A DNA stretch of 64,000 nt, taken from NCBI GenBank assembly GCA_035048485.1, contig CM068588.1, positions 29,220,769 through 29,284,768 of the forward strand, read 5' to 3'. This stretch comes from Pteria penguin. Its lineage: Eukaryota > Mollusca > Bivalvia > Pterioida > Pteriidae. The translations under genes and the position numbers were made by a program. The notes below the pieces were generated by a model. The model did not search any database. It worked only from the letters and a program-made list of their open reading frames with translations, and was not told where the DNA came from. Below are positions 1 to 11,500 of the stretch, in pieces (within the stretch, counting starts at the first letter, position 1; every line of letters begins with the position of its first letter).

Positions 1-1032
1 AGTTAGTTTATAATACTCCCATTGTCATACCTGCACAAAACTGTTGTCAACGTTAATCTTGGCCATAACTTTTGAACTGTGAGGGATAGAGACTTCATAT
101 TTGATATGCATCCTCAACTAATAAAGCCCTTTCAATTGACACCATGGTCAATGACTCAAGTCAGTGACTTTCATGCTAAAAATAACTTTTTGGACTTTGT
201 TGGGAGCATAAGTGTTTCACAGACACAGCTAGTTCCAGAAAGTTATAGTATTCCATTGTATGTCTTTTTGTTAGTTCAATCATGCATCAGTCTTGCTTGA
301 CTTGTGGACACTGTTAGAAAAATTTTGCAAGGGAACTCATCATCCTTTATATTCTCTTGCTTACGATGCAAGGAAGAAACCTATTTTCAAAGTCACATTC
401 CCGTCCACAGATGTTTACATTATCTTCATGTTATGTATACACTCTGTATTCAGTCTGTGAGTACTGATTTTTATTATTCTGAGGAGAAAGATATGATAAA
501 TGTCTCCCAATAATAAGTGATTTTTGTTTCCCACAGCTTATAGGATACATATATATATATATATGTATATAATTATTAAGGTAGTGAATTTGATGTTATT
601 ACTGTACTTGAATTTTTACCTGGATATTTTGCTGTAATTAGTTTTCTCTCATATTCCTAATATAAGCCTTAGTATGTTAATTAAATACCACATGAAGTGG
701 ATCGAAACGGTTGCACCTAGAGTCTACACAATATAGGAACTGTATCAGAGCTTATGTATAGAGCAGGAGTATGAACGTAGACATTAACAGCGAGACAACT
801 TCTTACACACATTGAAATAGCAGCTGAGAGCTTAATGTTCCTTATATGTTTACATGTAGAAATGTAATAAAATCATAGGCTCTGAGAAAATGTTTCACTC
901 ATATTTGAGGGAATTGTATATAGAATTATGTCATGTATAATTTGCTTCAAAGAATCAGTAGAAGAAAAACATACGTATATTTTTCTGTAATACTTATTTC
1001 TCTCTTTCTACATACATAAACTTACATTGCAG
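1..1032. other. Filamin intron, upstream part
   Basis: No filamin-like reading frame is visible before the acceptor at 1031-1032, so this is intron of the filamin gene, whose earlier exons lie outside the window. It is AT-rich with a short (AT)n run near 549-564. Bases 37-185 belong to a dispersed repeat seen again near 21.4 kb. The small open frames here show no filamin signature. Confidence 0.75.
37..185 (-). repeat. Dispersed mollusc repeat, minus-oriented copy
   Basis: The stretch from TGTTGTCAACGTTAATCTTG through the 'ggccataacttttgaa' and 'gagacttcatatttga' words is the reverse complement, with scattered mismatches, of 21,435-21,562. Two oppositely oriented copies 21 kb apart show an interspersed repeat. 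Its class is not evident. Confidence 0.7.
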
Positions 1033-1206
1033 GTGGTTTGTCTTTGGCTATTGAGGGTCCCTCTAAGACAGAGATCAAGTGTGTGGATAATGGAGATGGT
1101 ACCTGCACTGTGAGTTACCTTCCTACAGCCCCTGGCGAGTATAACATCACCGTCAAATTTGCTGATCAGCATATCTCTGGCTCGCCTTTCACTGCCAAGA
1201 TCACAC
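1033..1206 (+). CDS. FLN: Filamin exon: second half of repeat 17
   Basis: Translates as [20 protein letters not shown] onward, through [20 protein letters not shown] and [12 protein letters not shown]. The acceptor is ttgcag and the donor is gtaagt. Phase 1 at both ends. The repeat is cut in its middle, so at least one more exon must precede it outside the window. Confidence 0.92.
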
Positions 1207-4200
1207 GTAAGTATTGCTTATTCTGTTACTTGTACTCTGACAGTTCTGTGGATAAAATCTGCCATGTATAGAGCTTACCATAATGATACATGTATATGAT
1301 TCTTTTACATGTATAAAATCTTACTGTTACAATAATGGTACTTTCAGAATAGTAAAGTTTTATTGTATGATTAAAGAGATCATATAGATTATACAGAATA
1401 GTCCAGAAATAGTATGGCTGACTAGAAATCACATTAGAGCATTAGCAGAACAAGCTTTTCGATATTGAGAGCATTGTTTGAGAGCGTTCTTTGATTTTGA
1501 GAAATTTACATTTTTATTACAGCACCTACCAGTGGTCCACACAGAAAGGCCCAGATTGGTCGCAGCAGTGAAGTGTCTTTGAAGGTCATGGAACAGGATG
1601 TGTCCAGTCTCACGGCCACTATTCAGACACCGTCTGGTCGAGAAGAACCTTGTCTTCTGAAAAGACTGGCTAATGGTCATCTAGGTAAATAGTCCGGTTA
1701 TACAGAATAAACATTATTTCAAGAAGTCTTTGTGAACTGTAACATGTCACTTGCAAAACATAGCAGTGCTTTAGGATCAGTTAGTTATTCATCTGTGTGT
1801 ATTTAGTTTATCCAGTATTATGAACTCAAGTTAATCATTGTTCAATGTATTACATTGTTAGATGATGTTATTTTTAGGAATCTCTTTCACTCCACATGAA
1901 GTTGGGGAGCATTTAGTCAATGTCTACAGAAATGGTCAGCACATCAATGGAAGTCCATTCAAAATTATTGTTGGGGAGACTGAACTCGGTAATGCAAACA
2001 AGGTCAAGGTTTCTGGACCTGGTCTGCAGGAAGGAATGGCTAATGAAGTGAACGAGTTTAAAGTTGATACCCAGGAGGCTGGTAAGAATTTTTAATTTTT
2101 TTTTTGTGGTGAAAAATCATAGAAGTCTGAAGAAGAGAACAAGAAATGATTATTGTATTGTTTTCATTGGAAATAGAATTCAATCAGAAAAGCTATTTTA
2201 ACTCATCTTAGGAATTTCTGTTGAAAATTAAAAAGAAATCTATACTGAGGTATAGTGTTTCCCTACAAAGTAATCTTAAATTTATGTAATTGATGTTAAT
2301 ATCTTAAACATGTATTCCTCAATAAAATAATCTCCTACGAAAACAGACATTTTTACTCTGTATGATTTGGTGCAGGTTATGGTGGTTTGAGTCTGTCTAT
2401 CGAGGGTCCCAGCAAGGCAGATATTGAGTGCATAGACAATGAAGATGGTTCCTGCGGAGTGACATACAAGCCTACAGAACCCGGAAATTACATCATCAAT
2501 ATCAAATTTGCCGATGAGCATGTTCCAGGTATACCATTCATAACAGTGGTAAAATGTTTTATAACTTACATAGTTGACTTATGTACTTCTTGTATTAAAA
2601 AAAGTAAGATATGTAGCTTTAAAGGAAAATAAGAATGTAAATGTATAGGTATTGCCAGTATTGGCAGATCTTGCATTTGCAAAGATATATAACAAATGTA
2701 TTGTTCATAGTACAGTCTTCTTTTACATCTATTACTGGGATAGAGTTGTTTACTTGGGTTGAAATGATTGTGTTGCTGATATTGTAAACAGGTAAAGTTT
2801 TGCTGCCTTTAGATAAAAATTTCCTGCTTAATAACAAAAAATCAAGCAAACAAAACTCCAAACATTATGATTTGTTTATGTTTGTCATGATACAAACTTT
2901 TTTTTCTTATTTAGGCAGTCCATTTAACGTTAAGGTGGGTGGTGAACCTTCCTCCAGGGTCACTGAAAGGATCACCCGTCACAGAGAAGCTGCTGATATC
3001 ACACACATCGGAAGCCAGTGTGAACTCAGCCTTAAGATTCCAGGTAACGAAGGCTTTATAGTACAGCACATTATCTGTACTTTATGCAGAATGGCAGTAA
3101 ATGTAGGAAATTTTATTCTATATTTGTATTAGATTTGTCAGGGCTAAGTAGACATTGGTGAGTATTCGTAGACAGGGACATCATTTGGCATCCTTGATCT
3201 TTATGTGACATTTATGGAACATTTTTCTCTTTCATATAAGTGAAATTGTCTCCATCAAACTTTATCTGTTTGATATCACAAGTGTCGAATACTCACTTTA
3301 TTATTTAGTAAAATTTTATTACATATAATCAATAAAAATGTTATTATACCATATTCGTGAGTTTTTCCACGTTGAATATAACAATGTTTTGTCAATTATT
3401 GCAATACTTGTGGATAATATGAATAACAGATAACCATTTTGGTTTTGTGTATAGTCTCACTATACAAGAGAGGATGCTGTAAGTTGTAGATATATTGTTT
3501 GGTATATTGTTTTCCACATGGTACAATGTATTGCTTTTAAAAATAGAAAAAGGCATTCATGGATCTGTATAAATATACATGTAAATGTATTCATGGGTCT
3601 GTATATCTATATTTACATGTAAATGTGTGCATGTCTGATTATTTTTATGCCCCACCATGAAAGGGCTGGAGCTAAAAGTGGTGCACTTCTTTGTAAATAC
3701 ATGTACATTCATTCAGTTCTGAAGTTTATTCTAAAATCTTTGAAAATCAATTTCTCTTTTAGTTTCATTCTTTGCTAAGTCAGCCAGTGTACAAATTACC
3801 CAAACTGTATCAGGTAATGGTTACCATAGCAAGAGAAACCATCCTGAGTGACAACTTGCCCTCTTCAGATCATACTTTATTTTTAAGAGTGTTTTTCAAT
3901 TGTCTGTTGTCTCACATTAGTCTATTTTAGTTCCTTTTTTTGTAAATATTCTGTGCACAACTTTACCTGAAAATGTCAAGTATTGGTATCCAAAACCACC
4001 AGAACACATCCTGAGTGAGAACTTGCCCATCCCAATGAAATCATATTTTTCTGTACAAGAGTGTGTATGTCATTTTGTGTAATAAACAGTATCTTAGTGT
4101 CATGTTTTGCTGGAGTAGTACAAAATACCAGAACTGTATATAGAGGCAACAAAGCAGTAAACCTCCTGAGTGAAAATCAACAAATAATTCTTCAGTTAAT

Positions 4201-7200
4201 TGTGTGGCTGTTAGTCCTAGTATACATCAAGATTTTACGTTTACGAATGATGCCAGATCTTCTCTTTAGACCAAGCATGTACCTCTTGCTCTAGATTCCA
4301 CCTTCTCAGTTTTCAAATCCAATGATTCAAGATAATTGAAAATTACAGTACATGTTTTACTTACAACAAAATCATTTTACTGTTAAAAATTTAAGTAAAA
4401 AGTTCATTTGCATGAAACTTTGTAATTGTAGTGGATTTTACAATATTAACAGCAAAAGTCTGAAGATAAATAATTTTGTTTATCTACAGAGTCAGATGTT
4501 TGACCTTATGATCATTTTAATCATTTCATATTCTGTTTATTCCATAATTATTCCATTGTATTTACAATAGTAATATGTATTAAATAGTGTTCTGATCGTA
4601 GTCTAAATGAAATATAATCTAATTTTAGGTACCAGTCCATTTGACATGACTGCCTCTGTCACTTCACCATCTGGAGTTACGGAACTTTGTGACATCATGA
4701 GCCTGGATGATAATCATTATAGCATTAAATTTGTACCCAAGGAAATGGGAATTCACACAGTTAGTGTCAAACACAAGGATATGCATATCCCAGGTAGGAA
4801 GGGTATACCGCACCAAATCATTCATTATACAAAAGGCCCTGATTGAAATCGTTCTCAAGATACAGTTATAGTACAGGTTTAAATTTGCAAATAAATAGAT
4901 ATACATACATTATATTTTAGGTAGAAAAGTCACTACCTTTAATATCATTATCTTATTCATAGATAATCCTAATTTTGAAAATAAAAACTGGGATATTTCC
5001 AGCCACTTTTTTTTCTTTCTATGATATTGTGTACATTTACTGTAACATTGCAAACACAACCCCCCAAAAACAAGAGAAAAAATAATTGCATTAGATATGT
5101 TACAAATAGTAAGAATATTCTTATATGTTGTTGAATGATCCATAAAGTTTGGTCTTTCCTATGAAATTATTTATACTGATGTCCCTAACTATGGTAGATA
5201 TTGACACACTAAGGAACTTTTGGTTAGGTCCCACAGCATATGAAAAAAAAATTTAGTTTCATGCAGCCTCTATTCAAATGCAGATGACCATTTAAATCTC
5301 AGAGAGAAATGAACAATCTCCTGACTTTTGGTTTCCAGGTAGTCCATTTGAGTTTACAGTAGGACCTATTGCTGGTGGAGGATCCCACAAAGTCCATGCA
5401 GCAGGACCAGGTCTTGAAAAGGGAGAAGTCAACCAACCATGTGAGTGTCACAATACTTGATCGGATATTCATTGTCAATACTGTTTGCAAACTTGTCCTT
5501 ATAAGGACGGGGGAGGGAGGCATGGTTTCCAATTTGTAGTAAACTAGGGTAATTTGTATTTGAAAGTATCTTGAATTTCAAGGGTTTTTTTCCAATTGGC
5601 ATTGCCTTGAATTTATTTAAGTGTTATGATTTTATCTATCTAAGTGACATAAAGAAATTAATTTTCATATGGGAAGTATTTCTTTATGATTGTTCAATAG
5701 TCTTGGGACATGTGAATTTTTTCTTGTGATTTGATAGTTAATAGCTTACTGTTTGCATATTTATTTCCAGGTGATTTTAACATTTACACACGTGAGGCTG
5801 GAGCAGGTGGACTGTCTATTGCCGTAGAAGGTCCATCTAAGGCCGAACTTGACTTCGATGATAGGAAAGATGGATCATGTGGTGTATCATATGTAGTCTC
5901 TGAGCCAGGAGAGTACATGGTCTCTGTCAAATTCAACGATGAGCATATCCCAGAGTCCCCATTCAAAGTGTATGTCACACCTAGCATTGGAGATGCAAGA
6001 AAAGTCTCTGTGTCTGCATTACAACAGAAGGGACTTCAGGTATAACTTTTTACACTCAGTTAGCGAAGTTGTTGATGATTTAGGACCTATCTGTCTGTCC
6101 CTTTGTTTGTTAAGAGTTGTATTTTTGAAAAACAGTTTGCTACTTTCTTTTGAACACTCTAGTTTTTCATTTATATACTTAAACATATTTATTGCATTAC
6201 TCAGAAATATCTTGACTATTACTTATTGAAATAAACTTAATTGGCTAAGATAAAAAACAAGTTATGTCTATGTGTAGTCGTATGCTGTCCAGAATCATGA
6301 GCTAATGAATCAGTGTAGAATTATGTCCTTTATTCTTCATCCTCAGGTTGGTAAGCCAGCAGCATTTGTTGTCAACTTTAATGGAGCAGCTAAGGGTAAA
6401 CTGAAGGCCAGAGTTTTGTCCCCTAGTGGAACAGAAGAGGAAGCTCTTATCCAGGAAATAGATGAAGGTGAGGAACTTTGCCAATTTACAAAGCATAAAA
6501 ACTACATTTAATTCAAACAACAACAGTAATTGCAATTGTTACAAATGTCATGTGGCCTAAAACTGTAACACTATTCAAATAAGTTACAAGAAACACTCAA
6601 TGTCTACAAGTTTTTGGTCTCTGGGCCGTTATCAGGTGGAAAAAAAATTAACAAAATCTCTTAAGTGAAATCCATATCTGCTGATGTCATACCTTGTTTA
6701 CTTTGCACTGGACTGATTTAACTAGCAGATGTGGATTTCACTGAAAATTTGTGGACATTGAGTGTTTCTTGTCACTTATTTAATTCATGCTTTCCTATGG
6801 AGGACTTCTTATCATTTCTATAACTAATCCTTTTATTGTCACACAATATAAACATGAAATTGTGAATTACTGAATAGCTTTTACTGAGGGATTGTAACTT
6901 ATAAATAATTCTGAACAGGAAGAAAAACTTATTCTTGACAGACACGTGCATAATCATGTGACAGTTAAAAGTATCATTTCAAGGTGTGAAGGGTGAATAG
7001 AATCCAAATATAAGGTTTAAAAGAAACAAGATTCTTAGAGAGTTAAATAACTGTGTATCTGGTACATGTATACTGAAAAATTCATGATTTTCTTACAAAC
7101 TTTTCTTTATGAAAAACAGGAGAATATGCTGTTAGATTTATTCCCCGTGAGAATGGCGTACATAATGTATATGTAACATTTGATGGATGTGAGATCCCAG

Positions 7201-8425
7201 AGAGTCCCTTCCGTATCTTGGTCGGTAAAGTAGATGCCGACCCTGGCATGGTCACAGCAACTGGTGATGGACTCAAACAAGGAAGGACAGGTACAGTATT
7301 TTCAGTGGAAGCTTTGTTATTATATCACCTGTTTTGGATGTTAAGCTGAATATTTTATGTAGTTCACACATAGTATGATTATTTGATACTGTGTAAAAAG
7401 TCATAGTTTTGTAATATAAAGTTTCTCCATGATTTATAGATCAGTAACACTGTGATATGAAGGGCATCAATACCATAAAGTTCGTTAATTTTTCAGGTGA
7501 GACTTGTAAGTTCATGGTGAACACCTGTAATGCTGGAGCAGGAGCTTTAGCTGTCACTGTGGAGGGACCCTCCAAGGTCAAACTCGAGTGCAAGGAAGTG
7601 GATGAAGGTTATGAATTTAGTTATAGCCCAACTGCCCCTGGTGACTATATGATTACCATCAGATATGCTGGTGTCAACATTGCTGGAAGTCCTTTCAAGG
7701 CTAAGATAGAAGGTACTGAGTTCTTGGGGTATAAAATCAAACATGCAATTGATGAAATAGTGTGAAACATTCCTAGCATTTGATTATAAAACATGTAGTT
7801 GCATTTCTTTGACCTCTTTTTCTAAAACTTACAATTGCACTTCAAACAATTCTTCTCAGAAATCAATATTTCAATAAATTTTAAATCTGTTGTTTGTTAT
7901 AGGACAAGGTAAACCAAGTGGTTACCATGAACAAGCTTCTGTTGTTGTGGAAACTGTTACCAAGACTAGCATCATGAGTAAATTCAGTGGAATCCAGAAG
8001 TTCCACTCTGATGCCAGCAAATGTACATCTGAGGGAATGGGATTGAAGAAGGCTTTCCGTGGCAAACAGGCTACGTTTACTGTTGACACATCACAAGCAG
8101 GTAAGTCACTAAGATTAGTAAGCTGAGCTTTTTATTAAAGTTTGAAAAAAAAAAGAAAACAGTGCACAACTTTTATCTGAGGATTCAAGTTCCTTAGTTT
8201 TTTCAATTATTTTCAAATGCTTGGTCTTCTGTTCCAGGTAACAACATGATGTTTGTAGGAATGTTGGGTCCCAAAGGACCGTGTGAAGAACTTTGTGTGA
8301 AAAACTCTGGCGGCTATGTCTACAAAATGAATTATATCGTCAAGGAGCGTGGTGACTACATGCTCATTGTCAAATGGGGAGATGAACACATACCAGGCAG
8401 TCCCTTCTGTGTTCATGTTGATTAA
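1033..8425 (+). CDS. FLN: Filamin C-terminal region (13 exons, partial gene)
   Basis: Filamins are dimeric actin cross-linkers made of an N-terminal actin-binding domain and a rod of Ig-like repeats; the last repeat mediates dimerisation and the repeats before it bind integrins and signalling partners. Exons: 1033-1206, 1523-1684, 1878-2081, 2376-2528, 2915-3043, 4629-4793, 5339-5440, 5771-6039, 6347-6467, 7120-7290, 7497-7712, 7903-8100, 8238-8425. All have AG acceptors and GT donors and join in frame; all junctions are phase 1 except the 6039/6347 one (phase 0). The product is about 750 residues ending in TAA. Repeated signatures [25 protein letters not shown] and [17 protein letters not shown] are hallmark filamin motifs and follow the order of vertebrate repeats 17-24 as I remember them. 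The actin-binding domain and earlier repeats are upstream of the window. Confidence 0.95.
1523..1684 (+). CDS. FLN: Filamin exon: first half of repeat 18
   Basis: Joins in phase 1 to give [20 protein letters not shown], then [20 protein letters not shown] and [21 protein letters not shown] is almost the same as in vertebrate filamin repeat 18. Acceptor attacag, donor gtaaat. Confidence 0.92.
1878..2081 (+). CDS. FLN: Filamin exon: end of repeat 18 and start of repeat 19
   Basis: Encodes [20 protein letters not shown] and [19 protein letters not shown] (closing strands of one Ig repeat), then [12 protein letters not shown] and [10 protein letters not shown], which open the next. Acceptor tttttag, donor gtaaga, phase 1 at both ends. 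Confidence 0.92.
2376..2528 (+). CDS. FLN: Filamin exon: middle of repeat 19
   Basis: Encodes [40 protein letters not shown] and KFADEHVPG. Acceptor gtgcag, donor gtatac. The frame runs on past the donor but diverges from filamin at once, and the expected SPF continuation is at 2915, which fixes the exon end. Confidence 0.92.
2915..3043 (+). CDS. FLN: Filamin exon: end of repeat 19 and start of repeat 20
   Basis: Begins [20 protein letters not shown] and continues through [20 protein letters not shown] to KIPG. The basic RITRHREA linker matches the arginine-rich linker at this place in vertebrate filamin. Acceptor tatttag, donor gtaacg. Confidence 0.9.
3044..4628. other. Filamin intron of 1.6 kb
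   Basis: The longest filamin intron visible. Around 3830-4190 the motif 'catcctgagtga.aacttgcc' and a related 'cctcctgagtgaaaatc' recur about 190 and 145 bp apart, so part of it is an old degenerate tandem repeat. No exon-like reading frame was found between the flanking phase-1 exons. Confidence 0.7.
4629..4793 (+). CDS. FLN: Filamin exon: body of repeat 20
   Basis: Encodes [40 protein letters not shown] and [21 protein letters not shown] is a filamin strand signature. Acceptor attttag, donor gtagga. Confidence 0.92.
5339..5440 (+). CDS. FLN: Filamin exon: end of repeat 20 and start of repeat 21
   Basis: A short 102-bp exon encoding [20 protein letters not shown] and [14 protein letters not shown]. 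It ends one base into a codon and joins the next exon as a cysteine codon ([13 protein letters not shown]). Acceptor tttccag, donor gtgagt. Confidence 0.9.
5771..6039 (+). CDS. FLN: Filamin exon: repeat 21 and start of repeat 22
   Basis: The longest filamin exon in the window, holding nearly a whole Ig repeat: [59 protein letters not shown], then [16 protein letters not shown]. In vertebrates repeat 21 is the main integrin-tail and migfilin binding repeat. The donor is gtataa after CTTCAG; this is the only phase-0 junction in the set. Confidence 0.95.
6347..6467 (+). CDS. FLN: Filamin exon: first half of repeat 22
   Basis: Starts in phase 0 with [20 protein letters not shown], then [20 protein letters not shown]. 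Acceptor cctcag, donor gtgagg. The continued reading frame past the donor loses filamin character. Confidence 0.92.
6581..6777. mobile_element. Inverted-repeat (MITE-like) element in a filamin intron
   Basis: The left end AAGTTACAAGAAACACTC and the right end GAGTGTTTCTTGTCACTT are reverse complements with one mismatch over 18 bases. The pairing continues inward (left AGTGAAATCCATATCTGC with right GCAGATGTGGATTTCACT), so most of the element folds back on itself. Flanks are AT-rich. No coding capacity, which fits a small non-autonomous DNA element. Sequence class not assigned. Confidence 0.7.
7120..7290 (+). CDS. FLN: Filamin exon: end of repeat 22 and start of repeat 23
   Basis: Encodes [39 protein letters not shown], then [27 protein letters not shown] is shared with vertebrate filamin A. 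Acceptor aaacag, donor gtacag, phase 1 at both ends. Confidence 0.92.
7497..7712 (+). CDS. FLN: Filamin exon: repeat 23
   Basis: Encodes [60 protein letters not shown] and SPFKAKIEG. Acceptor tttcag, donor gtactg. In frame with both neighbours. Confidence 0.93.
7903..8100 (+). CDS. FLN: Filamin exon: hinge 2 and start of repeat 24
   Basis: Starts [20 protein letters not shown]; the next about 20 residues are Ser/Lys/His-rich without Ig strand signatures, which fits the flexible second hinge before the dimerisation repeat. Then [20 protein letters not shown] and VDTSQAG open repeat 24. Acceptor ttatag, donor gtaagt. Confidence 0.92.
8238..8425 (+). CDS. FLN: Filamin last coding exon: repeat 24 and stop
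   Basis: Encodes [40 protein letters not shown] and PFCVHVD, then TAA at 8423-8425. [12 protein letters not shown] is the highly conserved end of the dimerisation repeat, so this is the natural C terminus. Confidence 0.95.
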
Positions 8426-8866
8426 AACAGTGCTAGATATAGTTATAACAAATTGGAGGAGAAACTACTGCAATTAACAAATCATTTAATTAGCTATGCA
8501 TAATATAAATTACAGAGGTCAAAGTCAACTTGGATTTGATCTCCATGGAATCAGATCTGATGAATTGTTGTTGACACGGTATTAAATTGCATGTCATTAT
8601 AAGGTCAAAGGTTATAATGCTAACCAAGTGAAAATACATCTGTCTGAAAAAAATATTGATAGAGATGTCAGAAAAGCAATACTTTGTTGATGGAGGTTCA
8701 TGAAAAAGCAATAGTATCATGACAGTATTAATGTCATGGTAACACTCACAAAAAGTATGACAGATGCCTACTCATAATGGTGCTATAAATAGTTTTGTCA
8801 TATATATGAGATAAGCTTGCCAAGTTGAACTTTATTTTATTTTTCTGGAGTTGTATTAATAGAAAT

Positions 8867-8960
8867 ATACATGTATGTCAAAATCTTGTATAGACAATAT
8901 ACATGTATGTCAAAATCTTGTATAGACAGTATACATGTATGTCAAAATCTTGTATAGACA
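8867..8960. repeat. Three-copy tandem repeat in the filamin 3' UTR
   Basis: The unit ATACATGTATGTCAAAATC followed by TTGTATAGACA occurs three times in a row, nearly identical. It sits just before the AATAAA at 8961. Confidence 0.85.
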
Positions 8961-9925
8961 AATAAATAGTGCAATTTATTTTCATACTTAACTAGTTTCC
9001 AAATCTGTTATTTAATAACCATTGCTTGTATTGGGGTATTCCTCCTTGCTATGAACTCTTGCCTTTCATGAATAACCTACAGGCACTTGTAAATACATAT
9101 CTCACTCTGTGTAAGACACTGCACTGATAGAATTCATTGCTTCCGTATATACTTAACTCCAAAAAGTTTGTTACGGTTTTTACATTAATCTGAATTTTTT
9201 ATGTTTATATCAAAAATATATTGCATATTATACACATAGAGTTTAAACAATGTACTTAGGAATAAAAAATTCTAGTGATATGAACAAAGTTGCTTTGTTG
9301 ATATATACATGGTTTATATATGTACATATATTTGTTTTATTAATGTGTATCTCGGATGTTGGAATGTTGAAGTTTGAAGTCATCTGTTCTGTTTCACGAG
9401 TGACCTTTTTTAAAGAGATATAACTATTTCATTATTCCATATTTATAGATAAAATTTTGTTTCTTTATTATTGTCAATTTCAGTGGACACATATATTGCA
9501 TATAGCGTATGCACTTATCATGGTCTATTCATGTCTCCATCTGGAACTTACATTAAGCATGTATGTGTTGTAATTTAATAGAATAGAATTTATTTTCGAA
9601 AGTGGTTATGACCCATGTCATAAGAGAGAACTATTTTCGGTATTAGTGTGTCACAGACACACTTGTGTCTATGTATTTTTGTAATAACAGGAAATGTACT
9701 GTAAAAGGATACTTCATAATGAAAATTTAAGAGGATTGTTTGGAGAGTAAAGACATGCAATTTGATGAAAGTTTTCCATACCGAAGAATCGATCTCTTAT
9801 GTCATTAAGGAGTTGTTTCACGGCCTACTTTCTGCTTGTTGCTCAATGTGATCCTTCCACTATATAGTATACTGCCAGTAACATTGTACAGATGATGTTA
9901 TCATGTATGTCTGCTGAGAGCTGAT

Positions 9926-9931
9926 AATAAA
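9926..9931 (+). promoter_or_regulatory. Candidate polyadenylation signal of filamin (distal)
   Basis: AATAAA in 'gctgataataaacatttatt', 1.5 kb after the stop codon. Sequence after it becomes repeat-rich. A proximal alternative is at 8961-8966. Confidence 0.45.
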
Positions 9932-10268
9932 CATTTATTACAAAAAGCATATTCTCTTTTTGATATAGACTTTATGTATTATATGTAAGTATATATACAT
10001 GTGTATGCACATGAAGAGAAAGAGAGAGAGAGAGAAAATATAATGCAGTGTCTCTTTAGTGATACAGTCAATTCTGGTGGATCCATTTTTTCAGAGTAAT
10101 CTTTGAGAATATGTCAAAATGTTTGGCAAAAAGTAACTACTAATTACTATTAGGTTGAAAATACATACCTGGTAATTAGTGCTTCATTTGCTGTGATGCG
10201 AGAAAACGAAAAGGTATCGGTAATGTATTCCTTTTATGTAAGAAAACTAAAGGTAATGCAGATGAAAT

Positions 10269-10340
10269 AAGGGGGTGTAGCTCAGTCAGTGAGATGCTTG
10301 GAAAAAGGTTCCTGGTCCGAGTCCCAACAGTGGCATGTTT
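10269..10340 (+). mobile_element. tRNA-like SINE head
   Basis: GTGTAGCTCAGTCAGTGAGA resembles a tRNA A box and GGTCCGAGTCCC about 30 bp later resembles a B box. No anticodon arm or acceptor stem closes properly, so it is not a tRNA gene. It runs directly into the repeat that follows. Confidence 0.5.
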
Positions 10341-10349
10341 GGGGCCTCT

Positions 10350-11500
10350 TATTTTTATACGCCTGTTGTAGACTGAGATATTATGGTATGGCATTGTGGG
10401 TCCATGGATCTGTCCACACCTTGTTAACATAATACATACCATATTGTTTAGGCTAGAACTTTCAGACTTGCTACACTAATTTTTTATGGCATGAGGACAG
10501 ACCCTATGGATTTTCAATATCAAGGTCAAAAGTCAAGGTCATTTTGGGGGCAAAAATAGCAAACTTTTGAGAATGCACCTTATGAAGAAGGCACAGATCA
10601 AACTATACACTAGAACTTTTAAACATTGCACACTAATTTCTTATGACTGGAGGATGACCCCTATTCATTGTCATGGTCATATCTGCAAGTTCAAGGTCAT
10701 AGTGCTTTTGTCAGATTCTTGTCCAGGCCATAACTTGTTACACTTTGCATGGGTTTGAATAATATTTCACAGAATTGTTGCCCAGGACCAGACTCAAAGG
10801 TATGTCTTGACCTTGAACCAAGGTAAATATGCAAGGTCAAGGTCACACTGCATATGATGTATAAATCTTTGTGCCATATCATTTTACCCCTTGCATGGAT
10901 TTGAGTAATACTTAACAGAATTGTTGCCCAGGACCCAATGGTGTGTCATGAATTTGAACCTAGGTCATATCTGCAAGGACATTCAAGGTCACTGCATATG
11001 ATGGGTAAATCTTGGTCTGGTCCATAACTATTTTAGCCACTGCATGGATTTTAATAATGCTGCACAGAATTTTTGTCAGAAGCCAAGGATGTGTCATGAC
11101 CTATATGCAAAGTCATATCTGCAAGGTCAAAGTCACAATGCATATGATGGGTAAATCTGTTCATGGATATGAATAATATTCACAAAATTGTTGCTCAGGA
11201 CCAAAGGGTGTGGCATGATGTTGAACCAAACTCATATCTGCAATGTATATGATGGGTAAATCTTTGGCTATTTTTAAATAGAAGGGAAAAACAAGGAGGA
11301 GGGAGTTAAATTCTTCTCTTTGCCACAACTTCTTTCTACTTTCATGGATTTCCATAATAGGGTTGTTGCCCAGGGAAAAAGCATGTGTCATCTTGAGGTT
11401 CTGAATAATAGGCAAAGGGGGAATGTTTCCATACTTTTAAATTTTATCCCTTCAGACTAAGTGACGGGTGTATTATGTCACGCTAGACATTGCTCTTGTT
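10350..11500. repeat. AAGGTCA-rich mollusc dispersed repeat with internal tandem units
   Basis: Units of roughly 120-165 bp recur with the order 'tgcatggat..gaataat', 'cagaattgttgcccagga', 'gtgtgtcatga', 'catatctgcaaggtcaaggtcac', 'atgatgggtaaatct'. At least four diverged units are visible from about 10.68 to 11.28 kb. The ends carry related words ('gatattatggtatggc' at left, 'gacgggtgtattatgtcac' at right), which suggest one composite element. No protein coding seen. Confidence 0.65.

Larger units (their letters stand above)
8426..9950 (+). other. Filamin 3' untranslated region
   Basis: AT-rich, no coding signal. AATAAA occurs at 8961-8966 and again at 9926-9931; the second gives a UTR of about 1.5 kb, the first a shorter alternative. 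Bases 8867-8960 hold three tandem copies of a 32-33-bp unit containing ATACATGTATGTCAAAATC. The transcript end itself is inferred. Confidence 0.55.
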
